Shown here piece by piece: positions 8,171 through 16,740 of a DNA stretch of 64,000 nucleotides. The position numbers were made by a program, and so were the translations under genes. The stretch lies in contig NZ_CP107928.1 in assembly GCF_036030735.1 (NCBI RefSeq), forward strand, positions 7,254,001 to 7,318,000. The letters are read 5' to 3'. Within the stretch, counting starts at the first letter, position 1; the number at the start of each line of letters is the position of its first letter. The notes below the pieces were generated by a model. That model did not search any database. It was not told the origin of the DNA and saw only the letters and a list, made by a program, of their open reading frames with translations. The DNA comes from Streptomyces sp. NBC_00425 (GTDB lineage: Bacteria > Actinomycetota > Actinomycetes > Streptomycetales > Streptomycetaceae).

Positions 8171-9075
8171 GCCTCGGACCACGCCGTCGCGATCCGCGCC
8201 GCCAGGCGCACGTTGCCGCGGACCGCCGCCAGGTTGGCGCTCAGGGACGCCCCGTCGGTGTGCCGGACCAGGTAGTCGAGCAGGAACGGCGTGACGCCCT
8301 GCCCGGAGACGCCGGCCTCCTCGCACGCGTGCAGCGCGTCGGCGAGCATACGCGCGTGCAGCGCGGGATCCAGCTGCTCCTCCTCGGGGACCGGGTTGGC
8401 GACGATCAGGGCCGACCGGGGCGCCCCGAGCGCGTCCTGGGCCCGCATGACGTCGGCCACCTGCTTCGGACCGTGCAGCGTCCAGTCCACCGGATGACCC
8501 GAGTCGGACAGGTAGAACCCGGGGAAGCGGTCGGTGCCGTACCCGGCGACGGCGACGCCCAGCGTCTCCAGCCGTTGCAGGGTCGCGGGCACGTCCAGGA
8601 TCGACTTGACCCCCGCGCAGACCACCGTGATCCGTGTGCTCGCCAGCAGCCCCAGGTCGGCCGACTCGTCCTGGGTGACCGTCCACTCCCGGTGCACCCC
8701 GCCGAGGCCGCCCGTCGCGAACACCCGGACGCCCGCCAGCGCCGCCAGGAGGGCCGTCGCCGACACCGTGGTCGCCCCGCTCGCACCGGAGCCCACCGCC
8801 AGCGGCAGGTCGCGATGGCCCAGCTTGCGGAACCCGTCCTCGTTGGCGACCCGCTCCAGCTGCTTCTCGTCCAGGCCCACATGGGGCCGCCCGTCCAGCA
8901 CGGCGATCGTCGCCGGCACGGCGCCCTCCGCGCGCACGACGGACTCCAGCTCCAGCGCCACCTGCAGATTGCGCGGGCGGGGCAGCCCGTGCGAGATGAT
9001 CGTTGACTCCAGTGCCACCACGGGTTGACGCGCGTCGACCGCGTTCCGCACCTCTTCCGACACCACCAGCACCAC
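8167..9075 (-). CDS. psuG: Pseudouridine-5'-phosphate glycosidase
   Basis: Splits pseudouridine 5'-phosphate into uracil and ribose 5-phosphate, the second step of pseudouridine salvage. The protein has 302 residues, the normal family length. Family hallmarks include VVALESTIISHGLPRPRN near the start, GRPHVGL, the catalytic-lysine region KLGHRDL, SGATTVSAT and FATGGLGGVHR, and an acidic metal site near STRITVVCAGVKSILD. The GTG start at 9075 has AGGAGG seven bases upstream. The downstream PfkB kinase overlaps its stop by four bases, forming a two-gene psuG-kinase operon. Confidence 0.93.
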   Translation of the reverse strand: MVLVVSEEVRNAVDARQPVVALESTIISHGLPRPRNLQVALELESVVRAEGAVPATIAVLDGRPHVGLDEKQLERVANEDGFRKLGHRDLPLAVGSGASGATTVSATALLAALAGVRVFATGGLGGVHREWTVTQDESADLGLLASTRITVVCAGVKSILDVPATLQRLETLGVAVAGYGTDRFPGFYLSDSGHPVDWTLHGPKQVADVMRAQDALGAPRSALIVANPVPEEEQLDPALHARMLADALHACEEAGVSGQGVTPFLLDYLVRHTDGASLSANLAAVRGNVRLAARIATAWSEA

Positions 9076-9174
9076 GCGCCCGCCTCCTGTCCGTCGGTCT
9101 CCTCTCATCTCTGGCGGGCGGCGCGCCCGGTCAAACCCTTGCGTCCTGTGGGGCAGGACACCAGCCTGGAAGGC

Positions 9175-9603
9175 ATGACGGATCACACGGCACGTCTCGA
9201 CCACGTCGTCCTGTGGGTGCGCGACCCGGCGGCCGCGGCCGGCTTCTACGAACAGGCCGTCGGGCTGACGCCCGTCAGGCTCGCCGAGTTCGTCGCCGGC
9301 GAGGAGCCCTTCCCCTCCGTCCGCGTCAACGAGGACTGTCTGCTCGACCTGATGCCGTCGTCGGCGGCGGAGCGCATGACGATGCTTCCCGGCGCCGCCG
9401 AGAGTGCGGGGCACCCCGTGAACCACGTCTGCCTCGCCCTGCCGAGAGGGGACTTCGACGCCCTGCGCGCCCGCCTGGAGGAACGCGCCGTCCCGGTGTC
9501 GGACCTCGCGCACGGCTCCTTCGGCGCCCGAGGCGACGCCACGCGCAGCTTCTACTTCCGCGACCCGGACGGCAACGTCGTCGAGGCACGGCACTACGAC
9601 TGA
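9175..9603 (+). CDS. VOC-family (glyoxalase/bleomycin-resistance fold) protein
   Basis: Protein of 142 residues with paired beta-alpha-beta-beta-beta modules of the vicinal oxygen chelate fold. LDHVVLWVRDPAAAAGFYEQAVGL opens the first module in the usual way. The metal-ligand positions are His10 in the first strand, HVCLAL in the centre, and Glu near the end in FYFRDPDGNVVEARHY. The substrate is unknown. The start ATG at 9175 follows GGAAGG. The last 10 bases overlap tail-to-tail with the MFS transporter gene. Confidence 0.88.
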   Translation: MTDHTARLDHVVLWVRDPAAAAGFYEQAVGLTPVRLAEFVAGEEPFPSVRVNEDCLLDLMPSSAAERMTMLPGAAESAGHPVNHVCLALPRGDFDALRARLEERAVPVSDLAHGSFGARGDATRSFYFRDPDGNVVEARHYD

Positions 9604-10886
9604 GGAGCCCCGCCCTCGCCGCCGCGCTCCCCGCTCCAGGTGAACAGAGCCAGAGCCGTCAGCGGGAGCAGCAGGGTCGCCGCGGCGACGTTGAGCCACC
9701 CGTAGCTCGCCCGCGCCACCACGAGCCCGGCGATCGCCCCGCCGACACCCGCCGAGGCGTTCATGGTGAGATCGGAGATCCCCTGCGCGGCGGCCCGCGC
9801 GGACTGCGGCACCGCGTCGGTCAGCAGCGCCGAACCGGAGACCAGCCCGGCCGACCAGCCGAGGCCGAGGACGAACAGCCCGGCGGCGGTCTGCCGGTGG
9901 TCGTCGCCGGCCGTGCCGGCCAGGAACAGGGCCAGGACAAGGAGCCCGGCCGCGAGGCCCGTCACCGAGAAGCGCCCCACCCGGTCGGCCAGCCGCCCCA
10001 TCAACGGTGCGAACGCGTACATGCCGGCGATGTGCCCGCTGATGACCAGCCCGATCAGCTCGATGCTCGCGCCGTGGTGGGCGAGGTCCACCGGGGTCAT
10101 CGACATGACGGAGACCATCGCCGTGTGCGACACGGCCACCGTCACCAGCGCCAGCCGCGCGTACGGCGAGGCCGCGACGGCCGCCAGACCCGCCCGCAGC
10201 GAACGGGCCTCGGGGGACCGCTCGTCCTCCGGCGCGAGCGCGCGGGCCGTCAGCAGCGGGTCCGGGCGCAGCAGCACCGCCACCACCAGCGCGGCTATGA
10301 CGAAGATGCCGGCCGCCCACAGGAAGGGTCCGGCCGCCGCGGGTATCCCCAGCCCGGTGACGCTGCGGCCGGCGGGTGCGGCGATGTTCGGGCCCAGGAC
10401 CGCACCGACGGTCGTCGCCCACACGACATGGGAGATGGCCCGGGCGCGGCGCTGCGGCTCGGCGAGGTCGGCGGCGGCGAACCGGGCCTGCAGATTCGCG
10501 GAGGACGCCGCGCCGAACGCGGCCATGCCGCACAGCAGCATCGGAAAGCTCCCGAGGCGCGCCGCCACCACGACGACGCCCGCTCCCAGCGCGCCGACGA
10601 GGTAGGCCAGCACCAGCCCGGGCCGGCGGCCGCGCGCGGTCATCAACGCGGCCATCGGCATCGACAGCACGGCGGTACCCGCGACGGTCGCCGTGGGCGC
10701 GAGCCCGGACAGGGCCTCGGTGCCGCTGACCTGCCGGGCCAGGACGGCGGCCAGCGCGATGCCGGTGGCGACGCCGAGCCCGCCGAGGATCTGGCTGGTG
10801 ATCAGCACGGCGGTCGTGCGACGGCGCAGGGCGGGCAGGTGCACCGCGTCCACGGGCGGTGCCGCGGCGCGTTCGGCGGCGGTCAC
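9594..10886 (-). CDS. Major facilitator superfamily transporter
   Basis: Protein of 430 residues with 12 predicted membrane helices. The typical loop 2-3 motif is degenerate (MTARGRRPG), and the loop 8-9 motif reads MGRLADRVGR. The layout resembles drug/metabolite exporters of the DHA type, but the substrate is unknown. The GTG start at 10886 has GAGGAG six bases upstream. It is the only gene in its transcription unit: the next minus-strand gene upstream (ogt) is 202 bp away. Confidence 0.87.
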   Translation of the reverse strand: MTAAERAAAPPVDAVHLPALRRRTTAVLITSQILGGLGVATGIALAAVLARQVSGTEALSGLAPTATVAGTAVLSMPMAALMTARGRRPGLVLAYLVGALGAGVVVVAARLGSFPMLLCGMAAFGAASSANLQARFAAADLAEPQRRARAISHVVWATTVGAVLGPNIAAPAGRSVTGLGIPAAAGPFLWAAGIFVIAALVVAVLLRPDPLLTARALAPEDERSPEARSLRAGLAAVAASPYARLALVTVAVSHTAMVSVMSMTPVDLAHHGASIELIGLVISGHIAGMYAFAPLMGRLADRVGRFSVTGLAAGLLVLALFLAGTAGDDHRQTAAGLFVLGLGWSAGLVSGSALLTDAVPQSARAAAQGISDLTMNASAGVGGAIAGLVVARASYGWLNVAAATLLLPLTALALFTWSGERGGEGGAPQS

Positions 10887-11088
10887 ATCAGGCTCCTCTC
10901 CACGGCACAGGTCTGCGTCGCCGCACGGACGACCCGCACCACGACAGGGACCTGCGCCACCGCGTGGCCGTGCGCGGCGGTCCGGCCACGCGGACGGACG
11001 GACATGCGGGTCACCGGCGCAGTCTCCCCCCTCTGCCCCGCGCCGCCCAGACCCCGGCGGAGCGGCTCGGACCACCGATGCGAACGGT

Positions 11089-11643
11089 TCAGAACAGCGG
11101 CTCGGGCAGGACGCCCTCCAGAGCGAGCAGCTTCCTCTTGGTCTCCAGACCGCCGCCGAAGCCGCCGATGCCGCCGTCCCTCTCCACCACCCGGTGGCAG
11201 GGCACGACGACCGGCAGCGGGTTGGACCCCATCGCCGCTCCCACCGCCTGCGCCGCCCCCGGCTGCCCCACCCGCTGCGCCAGATCGCCGTAGCCCACGA
11301 CGGCCCCGTACGGAACACCGGACGCCAGCTCGCGCAGCACCTGGCGGTTGAAGCCCGAGATCAGGGACCAGTCCAGGGGCAGCGCGAAGGTCTGCCGCTC
11401 CCCGGAGAAATAGGCCGCGAACTGGCGTGTCGCCTCGGCCAGCAACGGGGAGCCGGGCGCCTCGACGGGCTCCGTGCCCAGCCGCTCCGCAAGCCTGGCG
11501 AGCGCCTTGTCGCGCACCGCGTCGGTGGCGTGGAAGACGACGTTGAGCAGCCCCTCGGGACTCGCCGCCAGCATCAGCGGCCCGATGTCGGTGCCCACGA
11601 CGGCCCACACGACCCGCTGCCCGTACTCCGCATGGCTGTCCAT
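11089..11643 (-). CDS. ogt: Methylated-DNA-[protein]-cysteine S-methyltransferase
   Basis: Suicide repair enzyme that moves alkyl groups from O6-alkylguanine (and O4-alkylthymine) to its own cysteine. The protein has 184 residues. The acceptor motif PCHRV is at 148-152 (Cys149), preceded by the DNA-binding helix-turn-helix with GVPYGAVVGYGDLA and the arginine-finger region. There is no Ada-type N-terminal domain, so this is the Ogt form. The ATG at 11643 lies only six bases after the -10 box of a DNA-damage promoter, so the message is probably leaderless. This fits the absence of a ribosome-binding site. Confidence 0.94.
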   Translation of the reverse strand: MDSHAEYGQRVVWAVVGTDIGPLMLAASPEGLLNVVFHATDAVRDKALARLAERLGTEPVEAPGSPLLAEATRQFAAYFSGERQTFALPLDWSLISGFNRQVLRELASGVPYGAVVGYGDLAQRVGQPGAAQAVGAAMGSNPLPVVVPCHRVVERDGGIGGFGGGLETKRKLLALEGVLPEPLF

Positions 11644-11649
11644 GTGCCC

Positions 11650-11672
11650 ACGGTACGGGCAGCCACCGACAA
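11650..11672 (-). promoter_or_regulatory. RecA-independent DNA-damage promoter of ogt (RecA-NDp/PafBC type)
   Basis: On the minus strand: TTGTCGGTG (11672-11664), exactly 8 bp, then TACCGT (11655-11650). This is a full match to TTGTCRGTG-N8-TAnnnT, the LexA-independent damage promoter known from mycobacteria and controlled there by PafBC. The ATG follows six bases later. Confidence 0.85.
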
Positions 11673-11701
11673 CGCCCCGTGAGGGCCGTACGGCCCGCAC
11701 G

Positions 11702-12574
11702 TCAGTACCAGTACAGCGCCCGCCGCACCACGTCGGGCCTGTCGGTGATGACGCCGTCGACGCCGTACCCGGCGACGGCCCGGGCCGTCGCCGCGGCGTC
11801 GACGGTCCAGGCGAAGACCTTCACCGGCCGCCCGTGCGGCCCGGTGAGCTCGTGCACGGCGGCGACGTACGCCGGGGAGAGGGCGGTGTAGGACGGGTTG
11901 ATCTGGTCGGCGAACACCGAGAACCGGGGCAGGTCCGACAGCGCCGGCATGCCGAGCAGGCCGATCCGCACCTCGGGCATCAGCCGGTGGACCGTCCGCA
12001 GGCAGTCGGCGCTGAAACTCTGCACGATCAACCGGTTGGCGAGGTGGCGCACGTCCAGCCACCCCTCGTCGCCCAGGAGTTCGAGGACGTCCTGCTCGAT
12101 GCCCGGGTACAGCTCGGGGTTCTTGATCTCCAGAAGCAGTTTCTGGTGGTTGCGGTCGACCCGGTCGACGTACTGCGTCAGCGTCGGCACGCGCACGCCC
12201 GCGTAGGCGGGGCCGAACCAGCTTCCCGCGTCGAGCCGCGCGATCTCGGCGGCGGTGAAGTCCTTCACCTTCCAGGGAGCGCGGCCCGGGAAGACCTCTT
12301 CGACGTCGGTCGTCCGGCGGAGGCTGTCGTCGTGGACGACGACGAGTTCGCCGTCACGGGTGCGCTGGACGTCGTTCTCCACCCAGAGGGCGCCCAGCGA
12401 CGCCGCACGGTCGACGGCGTCCAGGGTGTTCTCCGGGGCCAGGGCGGAGGCGCCCCGGTGGGCGATCACCGCAGGCCGCAGCGCGATGCCCGCGCGGGCG
12501 CTGTGTACGGGGAGCAGGAGCGGCACGGCGCCCAGGATCGCGGTGGTCGTGACGGCAACTACGCGTGTGCGCAT
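11702..12574 (-). CDS. Secreted glycerophosphodiester phosphodiesterase
   Basis: Hydrolyses glycerophosphodiesters to glycerol 3-phosphate and an alcohol, releasing phosphate and carbon from lipid debris. The protein has 290 residues. A cleavable signal peptide (residues 1-28, ending AHSARA-type at HSARAG) sends it outside the cell. The GDPD catalytic core opens with VIAHRGASALAPENTL (catalytic His and Arg, metal-binding Glu). ENDVQRTRDGELVVVHDDSL supplies the metal and second His ligands, and LLLEIKN the later Glu/Lys. GAGGAG stands just upstream of the ATG. Such genes are often under phosphate control; I saw no convincing PHO box here. Confidence 0.93.
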   Translation of the reverse strand: MRTRVVAVTTTAILGAVPLLLPVHSARAGIALRPAVIAHRGASALAPENTLDAVDRAASLGALWVENDVQRTRDGELVVVHDDSLRRTTDVEEVFPGRAPWKVKDFTAAEIARLDAGSWFGPAYAGVRVPTLTQYVDRVDRNHQKLLLEIKNPELYPGIEQDVLELLGDEGWLDVRHLANRLIVQSFSADCLRTVHRLMPEVRIGLLGMPALSDLPRFSVFADQINPSYTALSPAYVAAVHELTGPHGRPVKVFAWTVDAAATARAVAGYGVDGVITDRPDVVRRALYWY

Positions 12575-12854
12575 GCGTACTCCTCGCGTCGAGCGATCAC
12601 ATACAGCTCAACTGTGACAGCGAAGAGTTCACGGCGGAGGAGGCGGGGGACGACCACACAAGGGGAGGAGACGCCCGACGCCGCTCACTGGTGCCGCACA
12701 TGTGGGGCAAGGACGTGTTTCTTTGCCGGAAAATCGTTCGACCATTCCGGTGGGAGTCATACTTTCCTTCAGCCTTGACCGCGCGCAGCGGCCCGGAAGG
12801 CCGCGTTCCAGAGACATCGGGCACAATCCGCAACAGGGCGAAGGGCAACCGCGC

Positions 12855-13721
12855 ATGCACGGCACGGTCGACGGTTTCAGCTACGGACTCGTCACCCCGG
12901 TGGTGGCCTACGTCATGGCCTGCCTCGGCGGTGCGCTGGGTCTGCGCTGCACCACCAGAGCCCTGCTCGTCGCCCACTCCTGGCGGCCGGGCTGGCTCGC
13001 CCTCGGCTCCGCGGCGATCGGCTCCGGCATCTGGACCATGCACTTCGTCGCGATGATCGGCTTCAGCGTCCGCGGCGCTCCGATCCACTACGACAAACCC
13101 ATGACCTACGGCAGCCTGGGCGTCGCCGTCGTCATGGTGGGCGTCGGGATCTTCATCGTCGGCTACCGGGGCGCGACCGGAACCGCGCTGTTCACCGGGG
13201 GGACCCTCACCGGTCTCGGCATCGCGTCCATGCACTACCTGGGCATGGCCGGGATGCGTCTGAACGGCACGTTCGAGTACAACACGCTCACCGTCTACGC
13301 CTCCGTCGCCATCGCCATGGCCGCCGCCACCGCCGCCCTGTGGGCCGCGGGGCAGGTCAGGGGCTTCCTGTGGAGCGTGGGCGCCGCTCTGGTCATGGGG
13401 CTCGCCGTCACCGGCATGCACTACACCGGCATGGCCGCCCTCAGCGTCCACCTGCACACGGGCGGGGCGCAGACCCCCGGCGACTCGCCGGCGACCCTGC
13501 TCGCACCGATGCTGATCGGCCCCCTCGCGTTCCTCTGCCTCGCCGGCGCCGTCGTGATGTTCGACCCGCTGATGGTGACGGGCAAGCCCGGCCGGACCCC
13601 CGCCCCGCACAAACCCGGCGTCCCCGCGCGCCCGGCCGTCGGGGACCCGGCGCGCAGCGCCCGCCTCCGTGGCCGCCGCAACGTGACCGGGCGGGAGTCC
13701 CGCACCCCGCAGAACCGCTGA
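12855..13721 (+). CDS. MHYT-domain integral membrane sensor protein
   Basis: Protein of 288 residues with seven membrane helices and three copies of the MHYT signature: MHFVAMIGF, MHYLGMAGM and MHYTGMAAL. The conserved His and Met residues are thought to bind a metal, probably copper, on the outer face and to sense O2, CO or NO. In contrast to many relatives there is no GGDEF, EAL or kinase output domain; the tail (about 245-288) is a basic, disordered stretch. The ATG at 12855 follows AAGGG about 10 bases upstream. The gene ends 42 bp before the uvrB promoter. Confidence 0.9.
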   Translation: MHGTVDGFSYGLVTPVVAYVMACLGGALGLRCTTRALLVAHSWRPGWLALGSAAIGSGIWTMHFVAMIGFSVRGAPIHYDKPMTYGSLGVAVVMVGVGIFIVGYRGATGTALFTGGTLTGLGIASMHYLGMAGMRLNGTFEYNTLTVYASVAIAMAAATAALWAAGQVRGFLWSVGAALVMGLAVTGMHYTGMAALSVHLHTGGAQTPGDSPATLLAPMLIGPLAFLCLAGAVVMFDPLMVTGKPGRTPAPHKPGVPARPAVGDPARSARLRGRRNVTGRESRTPQNR

Positions 13722-13763
13722 GCCGGCGTCCGCGAACGCCCCGAAACCCCTGATCGGACCCCG

Positions 13764-13786
13764 TTGTCAGTGGGGGGTCGTACGGT
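13764..13786 (+). promoter_or_regulatory. DNA-damage promoter of uvrB (RecA-NDp/PafBC type)
   Basis: TTGTCAGTG (13764-13772), 8-bp spacer, TACGGT (13781-13786): a perfect match to TTGTCRGTG-N8-TAnnnT. The uvrB ATG begins seven bases after the -10 box, so a transcript starting at the usual distance would be leaderless. Confidence 0.88.
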
Positions 13787-13793
13787 GGATGGC

Positions 13794-15938
13794 ATGCGGC
13801 CCGTTTCCCACATCGAACGCACGGTGGCGCCCTTCGAGGTCGTCAGTCCCTACCAGCCCAGCGGCGACCAGCCGACGGCCATCGCCGAACTCGCCAAGCG
13901 CGTCGAGGCGGGCGAGAAGGACGTCGTCCTGCTCGGCGCGACCGGCACCGGAAAGTCCGCCACCACCGCGTGGATGATCGAGAAGCTTCAGCGCCCCACC
14001 CTGGTGATGGCGCCGAACAAGACCCTGGCCGCCCAGCTGGCGAACGAGTTCCGTGAGCTGCTGCCGAACAACGCGGTCGAGTACTTCGTCTCGTACTACG
14101 ACTACTACCAGCCCGAGGCGTACGTACCGCAGTCGGACACCTACATCGAGAAGGACTCCTCGATCAACGAGGAGGTCGAGCGCCTGCGCCACTCCGCGAC
14201 CAACTCGCTGCTCACCCGCCGTGACGTCGTCGTGGTCGCCTCGGTCTCCTGCATCTACGGCCTCGGCACCCCGCAGGAGTACGTGGACCGGATGGTCCCC
14301 CTCAGGGTCGGCGACGAGCTCGACCGGGACCAGCTGCTGCGCCGCTTCGTCGACATCCAGTACACGCGCAACGACCTGGCGTTCACCCGCGGCACCTTCC
14401 GGGTGCGCGGCGACACCATCGAGATCTTCCCGGTCTACGAGGAGCTCGCCGTCCGCATCGAGATGTTCGGCGACGAGATCGAGGCCCTGTCCACGCTGCA
14501 CCCGCTCACCGGCGAGATCATCAGCGAGGACCAGCAGCTGTACATCTTCCCCGCCACGCACTATGTGGCGGGCCCCGAGCGTCTCGAGCGGGCCGCGAAC
14601 GACATCGAGAAGGAGCTCGGCGAGCGCCTGGCCGAGCTGGAGAAGCAGGGCAAGCTGCTCGAGGCGCAACGCCTGCGCATGCGCACCACGTACGACCTCG
14701 AGATGCTCCGCCAGATCGGCTCCTGCTCCGGCGTGGAGAACTACTCGATGCACTTCGACGGCCGCTCGCCCGGCTCCCCGCCGAACACACTGCTCGACTA
14801 CTTCCCGGACGACTTCCTGCTCGTCATCGACGAGTCCCATGTCACCGTGCCGCAGATCGGCGCCATGTACGAGGGAGACGCCTCCCGTAAGCGCACCCTC
14901 GTCGACCACGGCTTCCGGCTGCCGTCGGCCCTCGACAACCGCCCGCTGAAGTGGGAGGAGTTCCAGGAACGCATCGGGCAGACCGTGTATCTGTCGGCGA
15001 CGCCCGGCAAGTACGAGCTCTCGCGCGGCGACGGCGTCGTGGAGCAGATCATCCGCCCCACCGGCCTCATCGACCCCGAGGTCGTCGTCAAGCCCACCGA
15101 GGGCCAGATCGACGACCTGGTGCACGAGATCCGCGAACGCGTCGAGAAGGACGAGCGCGTCCTGGTCACCACGCTCACCAAGAAGATGGCCGAGGACCTC
15201 ACGGCCTACTTCCTGGAACTCGGCATCCAGGTGCGCTATCTGCACAGCGACGTCGACACGTTGCGGCGTATCGAGCTGCTGCGCGAACTGCGCGCCGGCG
15301 AGTTCGACGTCCTGGTCGGCATCAACCTCCTGAGGGAGGGCCTGGACCTGCCCGAGGTGTCTCTGGTGGCGATCCTCGACGCCGACAAGGAGGGCTTCCT
15401 GCGCTCCGGAACCTCACTGATCCAGACCATCGGCCGCGCGGCGCGCAACGTCTCCGGTCAGGTCCACATGTACGCCGACAAGATCACCCCGGGCATGGAA
15501 CGGGCCATCGACGAGACCAACCGCCGCCGGGAGCGGCAGGTCGCCTACAACACGGCCCACGGCATCGACCCGCAACCGCTCCGCAAGAAGATCAACGACA
15601 TCGTCGCGCAGATCGCCCGCGAGGAGGTCGACACGGAGCAGCTGCTCGGGTCCGGCTACCGGGCGAAGAAGGACGGCCGCGCCACCAAGGCCCCGGTGCC
15701 CTCCCTCGGCGACAAGGCGGTCAAGGGCGCGAAGTCCGGGCAGGCCAGGGGCAAGGCGGCGGCTACGGTGCCGACCGACCGCCCGGCGGCCGAACTCGCC
15801 GAGCAGATCGAGGAGATGACCGAGCGCATGCGGGCCGCCGCAGCGGACCTGCAGTTCGAGGTGGCCGCCCGGATCCGCGACGAAGTCTCCGAGATGAAGA
15901 AGGAATTGCGCCAGATGAAAGAGGCGGGTCTGGCCTGA
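13794..15938 (+). CDS. uvrB: Excinuclease ABC subunit B
   Basis: Damage-verifying helicase-like subunit of nucleotide excision repair. UvrA loads it on the lesion and it then recruits UvrC. The protein has 714 residues. Walker A is GATGTGKS (48-55). The beta-hairpin region with [10 protein letters not shown] follows, then the DESH box and helicase motifs V and VI ([11 protein letters not shown] and TIGRAARN). A C-terminal UVR motif for binding UvrC closes the protein (last 40 residues). A linker rich in Lys and Ala (about 630-665) precedes the UVR motif. The ATG at 13794 is chosen because the damage promoter leaves no room for a longer leader; a start at 13764 would lie inside that promoter. 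Confidence 0.97.
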   Translation: MRPVSHIERTVAPFEVVSPYQPSGDQPTAIAELAKRVEAGEKDVVLLGATGTGKSATTAWMIEKLQRPTLVMAPNKTLAAQLANEFRELLPNNAVEYFVSYYDYYQPEAYVPQSDTYIEKDSSINEEVERLRHSATNSLLTRRDVVVVASVSCIYGLGTPQEYVDRMVPLRVGDELDRDQLLRRFVDIQYTRNDLAFTRGTFRVRGDTIEIFPVYEELAVRIEMFGDEIEALSTLHPLTGEIISEDQQLYIFPATHYVAGPERLERAANDIEKELGERLAELEKQGKLLEAQRLRMRTTYDLEMLRQIGSCSGVENYSMHFDGRSPGSPPNTLLDYFPDDFLLVIDESHVTVPQIGAMYEGDASRKRTLVDHGFRLPSALDNRPLKWEEFQERIGQTVYLSATPGKYELSRGDGVVEQIIRPTGLIDPEVVVKPTEGQIDDLVHEIRERVEKDERVLVTTLTKKMAEDLTAYFLELGIQVRYLHSDVDTLRRIELLRELRAGEFDVLVGINLLREGLDLPEVSLVAILDADKEGFLRSGTSLIQTIGRAARNVSGQVHMYADKITPGMERAIDETNRRRERQVAYNTAHGIDPQPLRKKINDIVAQIAREEVDTEQLLGSGYRAKKDGRATKAPVPSLGDKAVKGAKSGQARGKAAATVPTDRPAAELAEQIEEMTERMRAAAADLQFEVAARIRDEVSEMKKELRQMKEAGLA

Positions 15939-16019
15939 CGGACCCGTGCGACTCCTGTGCCCCGGCCCCGCGCATGCTGTGTTGCAAGACCGACACAAAG
16001 TGCGGGCCTGGGTGCGGCA

Positions 16020-16042
16020 CTGTCAGTGCCTTTGCGTAGGGT
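16020..16042 (+). promoter_or_regulatory. DNA-damage-type promoter upstream of terD
   Basis: CTGTCAGTG (16020-16028), 8-bp spacer, TAGGGT (16037-16042). This matches TTGTCRGTG-N8-TAnnnT at 14 of 15 fixed positions or better, with only the first T replaced by C. Transcription would start near 16049, giving a ~50-nt leader with a GAGGGG ribosome-binding site. Confidence 0.72.
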
Positions 16043-16099
16043 TTCCGTCAACCGCGGGCGCCGCGGCAACAGGGGACAGCTCGAGAGGGGAATCAGCGC

Positions 16100-16678
16100 G
16101 TGACCGTCAACATGACCAAGGGTCAGGCCATCAGTCTGCAGAAGAACGACGGGGGCAGCCTGACCGCGGTGCGCATGGGTCTCGGCTGGCAGGCGGCCCC
16201 GCGGCGCGGCCTGTTCGGCTCCCGGACCCGGGAGATCGACCTCGACGCCTCCGCCGTCCTGTTCGCGGACAAGCAGCCGGTCGACGTCGTCTTCTTCCGT
16301 CACCTGGTGAGCGACGACGGCTCCGTCCGTCACACCGGTGACAACCTGGTCGGCGGGGTCGGCCAGGGCGGCGACGACGAGGCGATCCTCGTCGACCTCG
16401 CGCGTGTGCCGGTCCACATCGACCAGATCGTCTTCACCGTGAACTCCTTCACGGGCCAGACGTTCCAGGAGGTGCAGAACGCCTTCTGCCGCCTGGTGGA
16501 CGAGACCAACGGCCAGGAACTGGCGCGCTACACGCTCGCGGGCGGCGGAGCGTACACGGCGCAGATCATGGCGAAGGTGCACCGGGTCGGCGGGGGCTGG
16601 AACATGACGGCCCTCGGCACTCCGGCCAACGGCCGTACCTTCCAGGACCTGATGCCCGCGATCCTTCCGGCGCTGTAA
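16100..16678 (+). CDS. TerD-family stress/tellurite-resistance protein
   Basis: Cytoplasmic calcium-binding beta-sandwich protein of the TerD family, 192 residues. It carries the usual opening (KGQAISLQK), a basic insert (AAPRRGLFGSRTREIDLDASA), and the acidic Ca2+-binding stretch GDNLVGGVGQGGDDE (about 79-93). VNSFTGQTFQEVQNAFCRL, characteristic of the family, follows. TerD proteins are tied to resistance to tellurite, oxidants, phage and DNA damage, although the mechanism is unsettled. The GTG start follows GAGGGG by nine bases. It is followed 62 bp later by a TerD-fusion gene and preceded by a damage-type promoter. Confidence 0.93.
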   Translation: MTVNMTKGQAISLQKNDGGSLTAVRMGLGWQAAPRRGLFGSRTREIDLDASAVLFADKQPVDVVFFRHLVSDDGSVRHTGDNLVGGVGQGGDDEAILVDLARVPVHIDQIVFTVNSFTGQTFQEVQNAFCRLVDETNGQELARYTLAGGGAYTAQIMAKVHRVGGGWNMTALGTPANGRTFQDLMPAILPAL

Positions 16679-16740
16679 GGCCGTCGGCCGGCGAGCGGCA
16701 CCACCACAACACCACACGTGACGCAGGGGGACGACAGGCG

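Noticed and set aside
12597..12625. Possible damage-type promoter on the minus strand of the glycerophosphodiesterase gene (CTGTCACAG-N8-TATGTG)
   Set aside because: The last T of TAnnnT is missing and the right half of the first box does not fit. The gene has a normal GAGGAG leader and no repair role.
12600..12640. Possible PHO-box-like GTTCACGGCGG upstream of the glycerophosphodiesterase
   Set aside because: Only a single half-like element is visible and it is on the opposite strand; PhoP sites need two 11-bp direct repeats.
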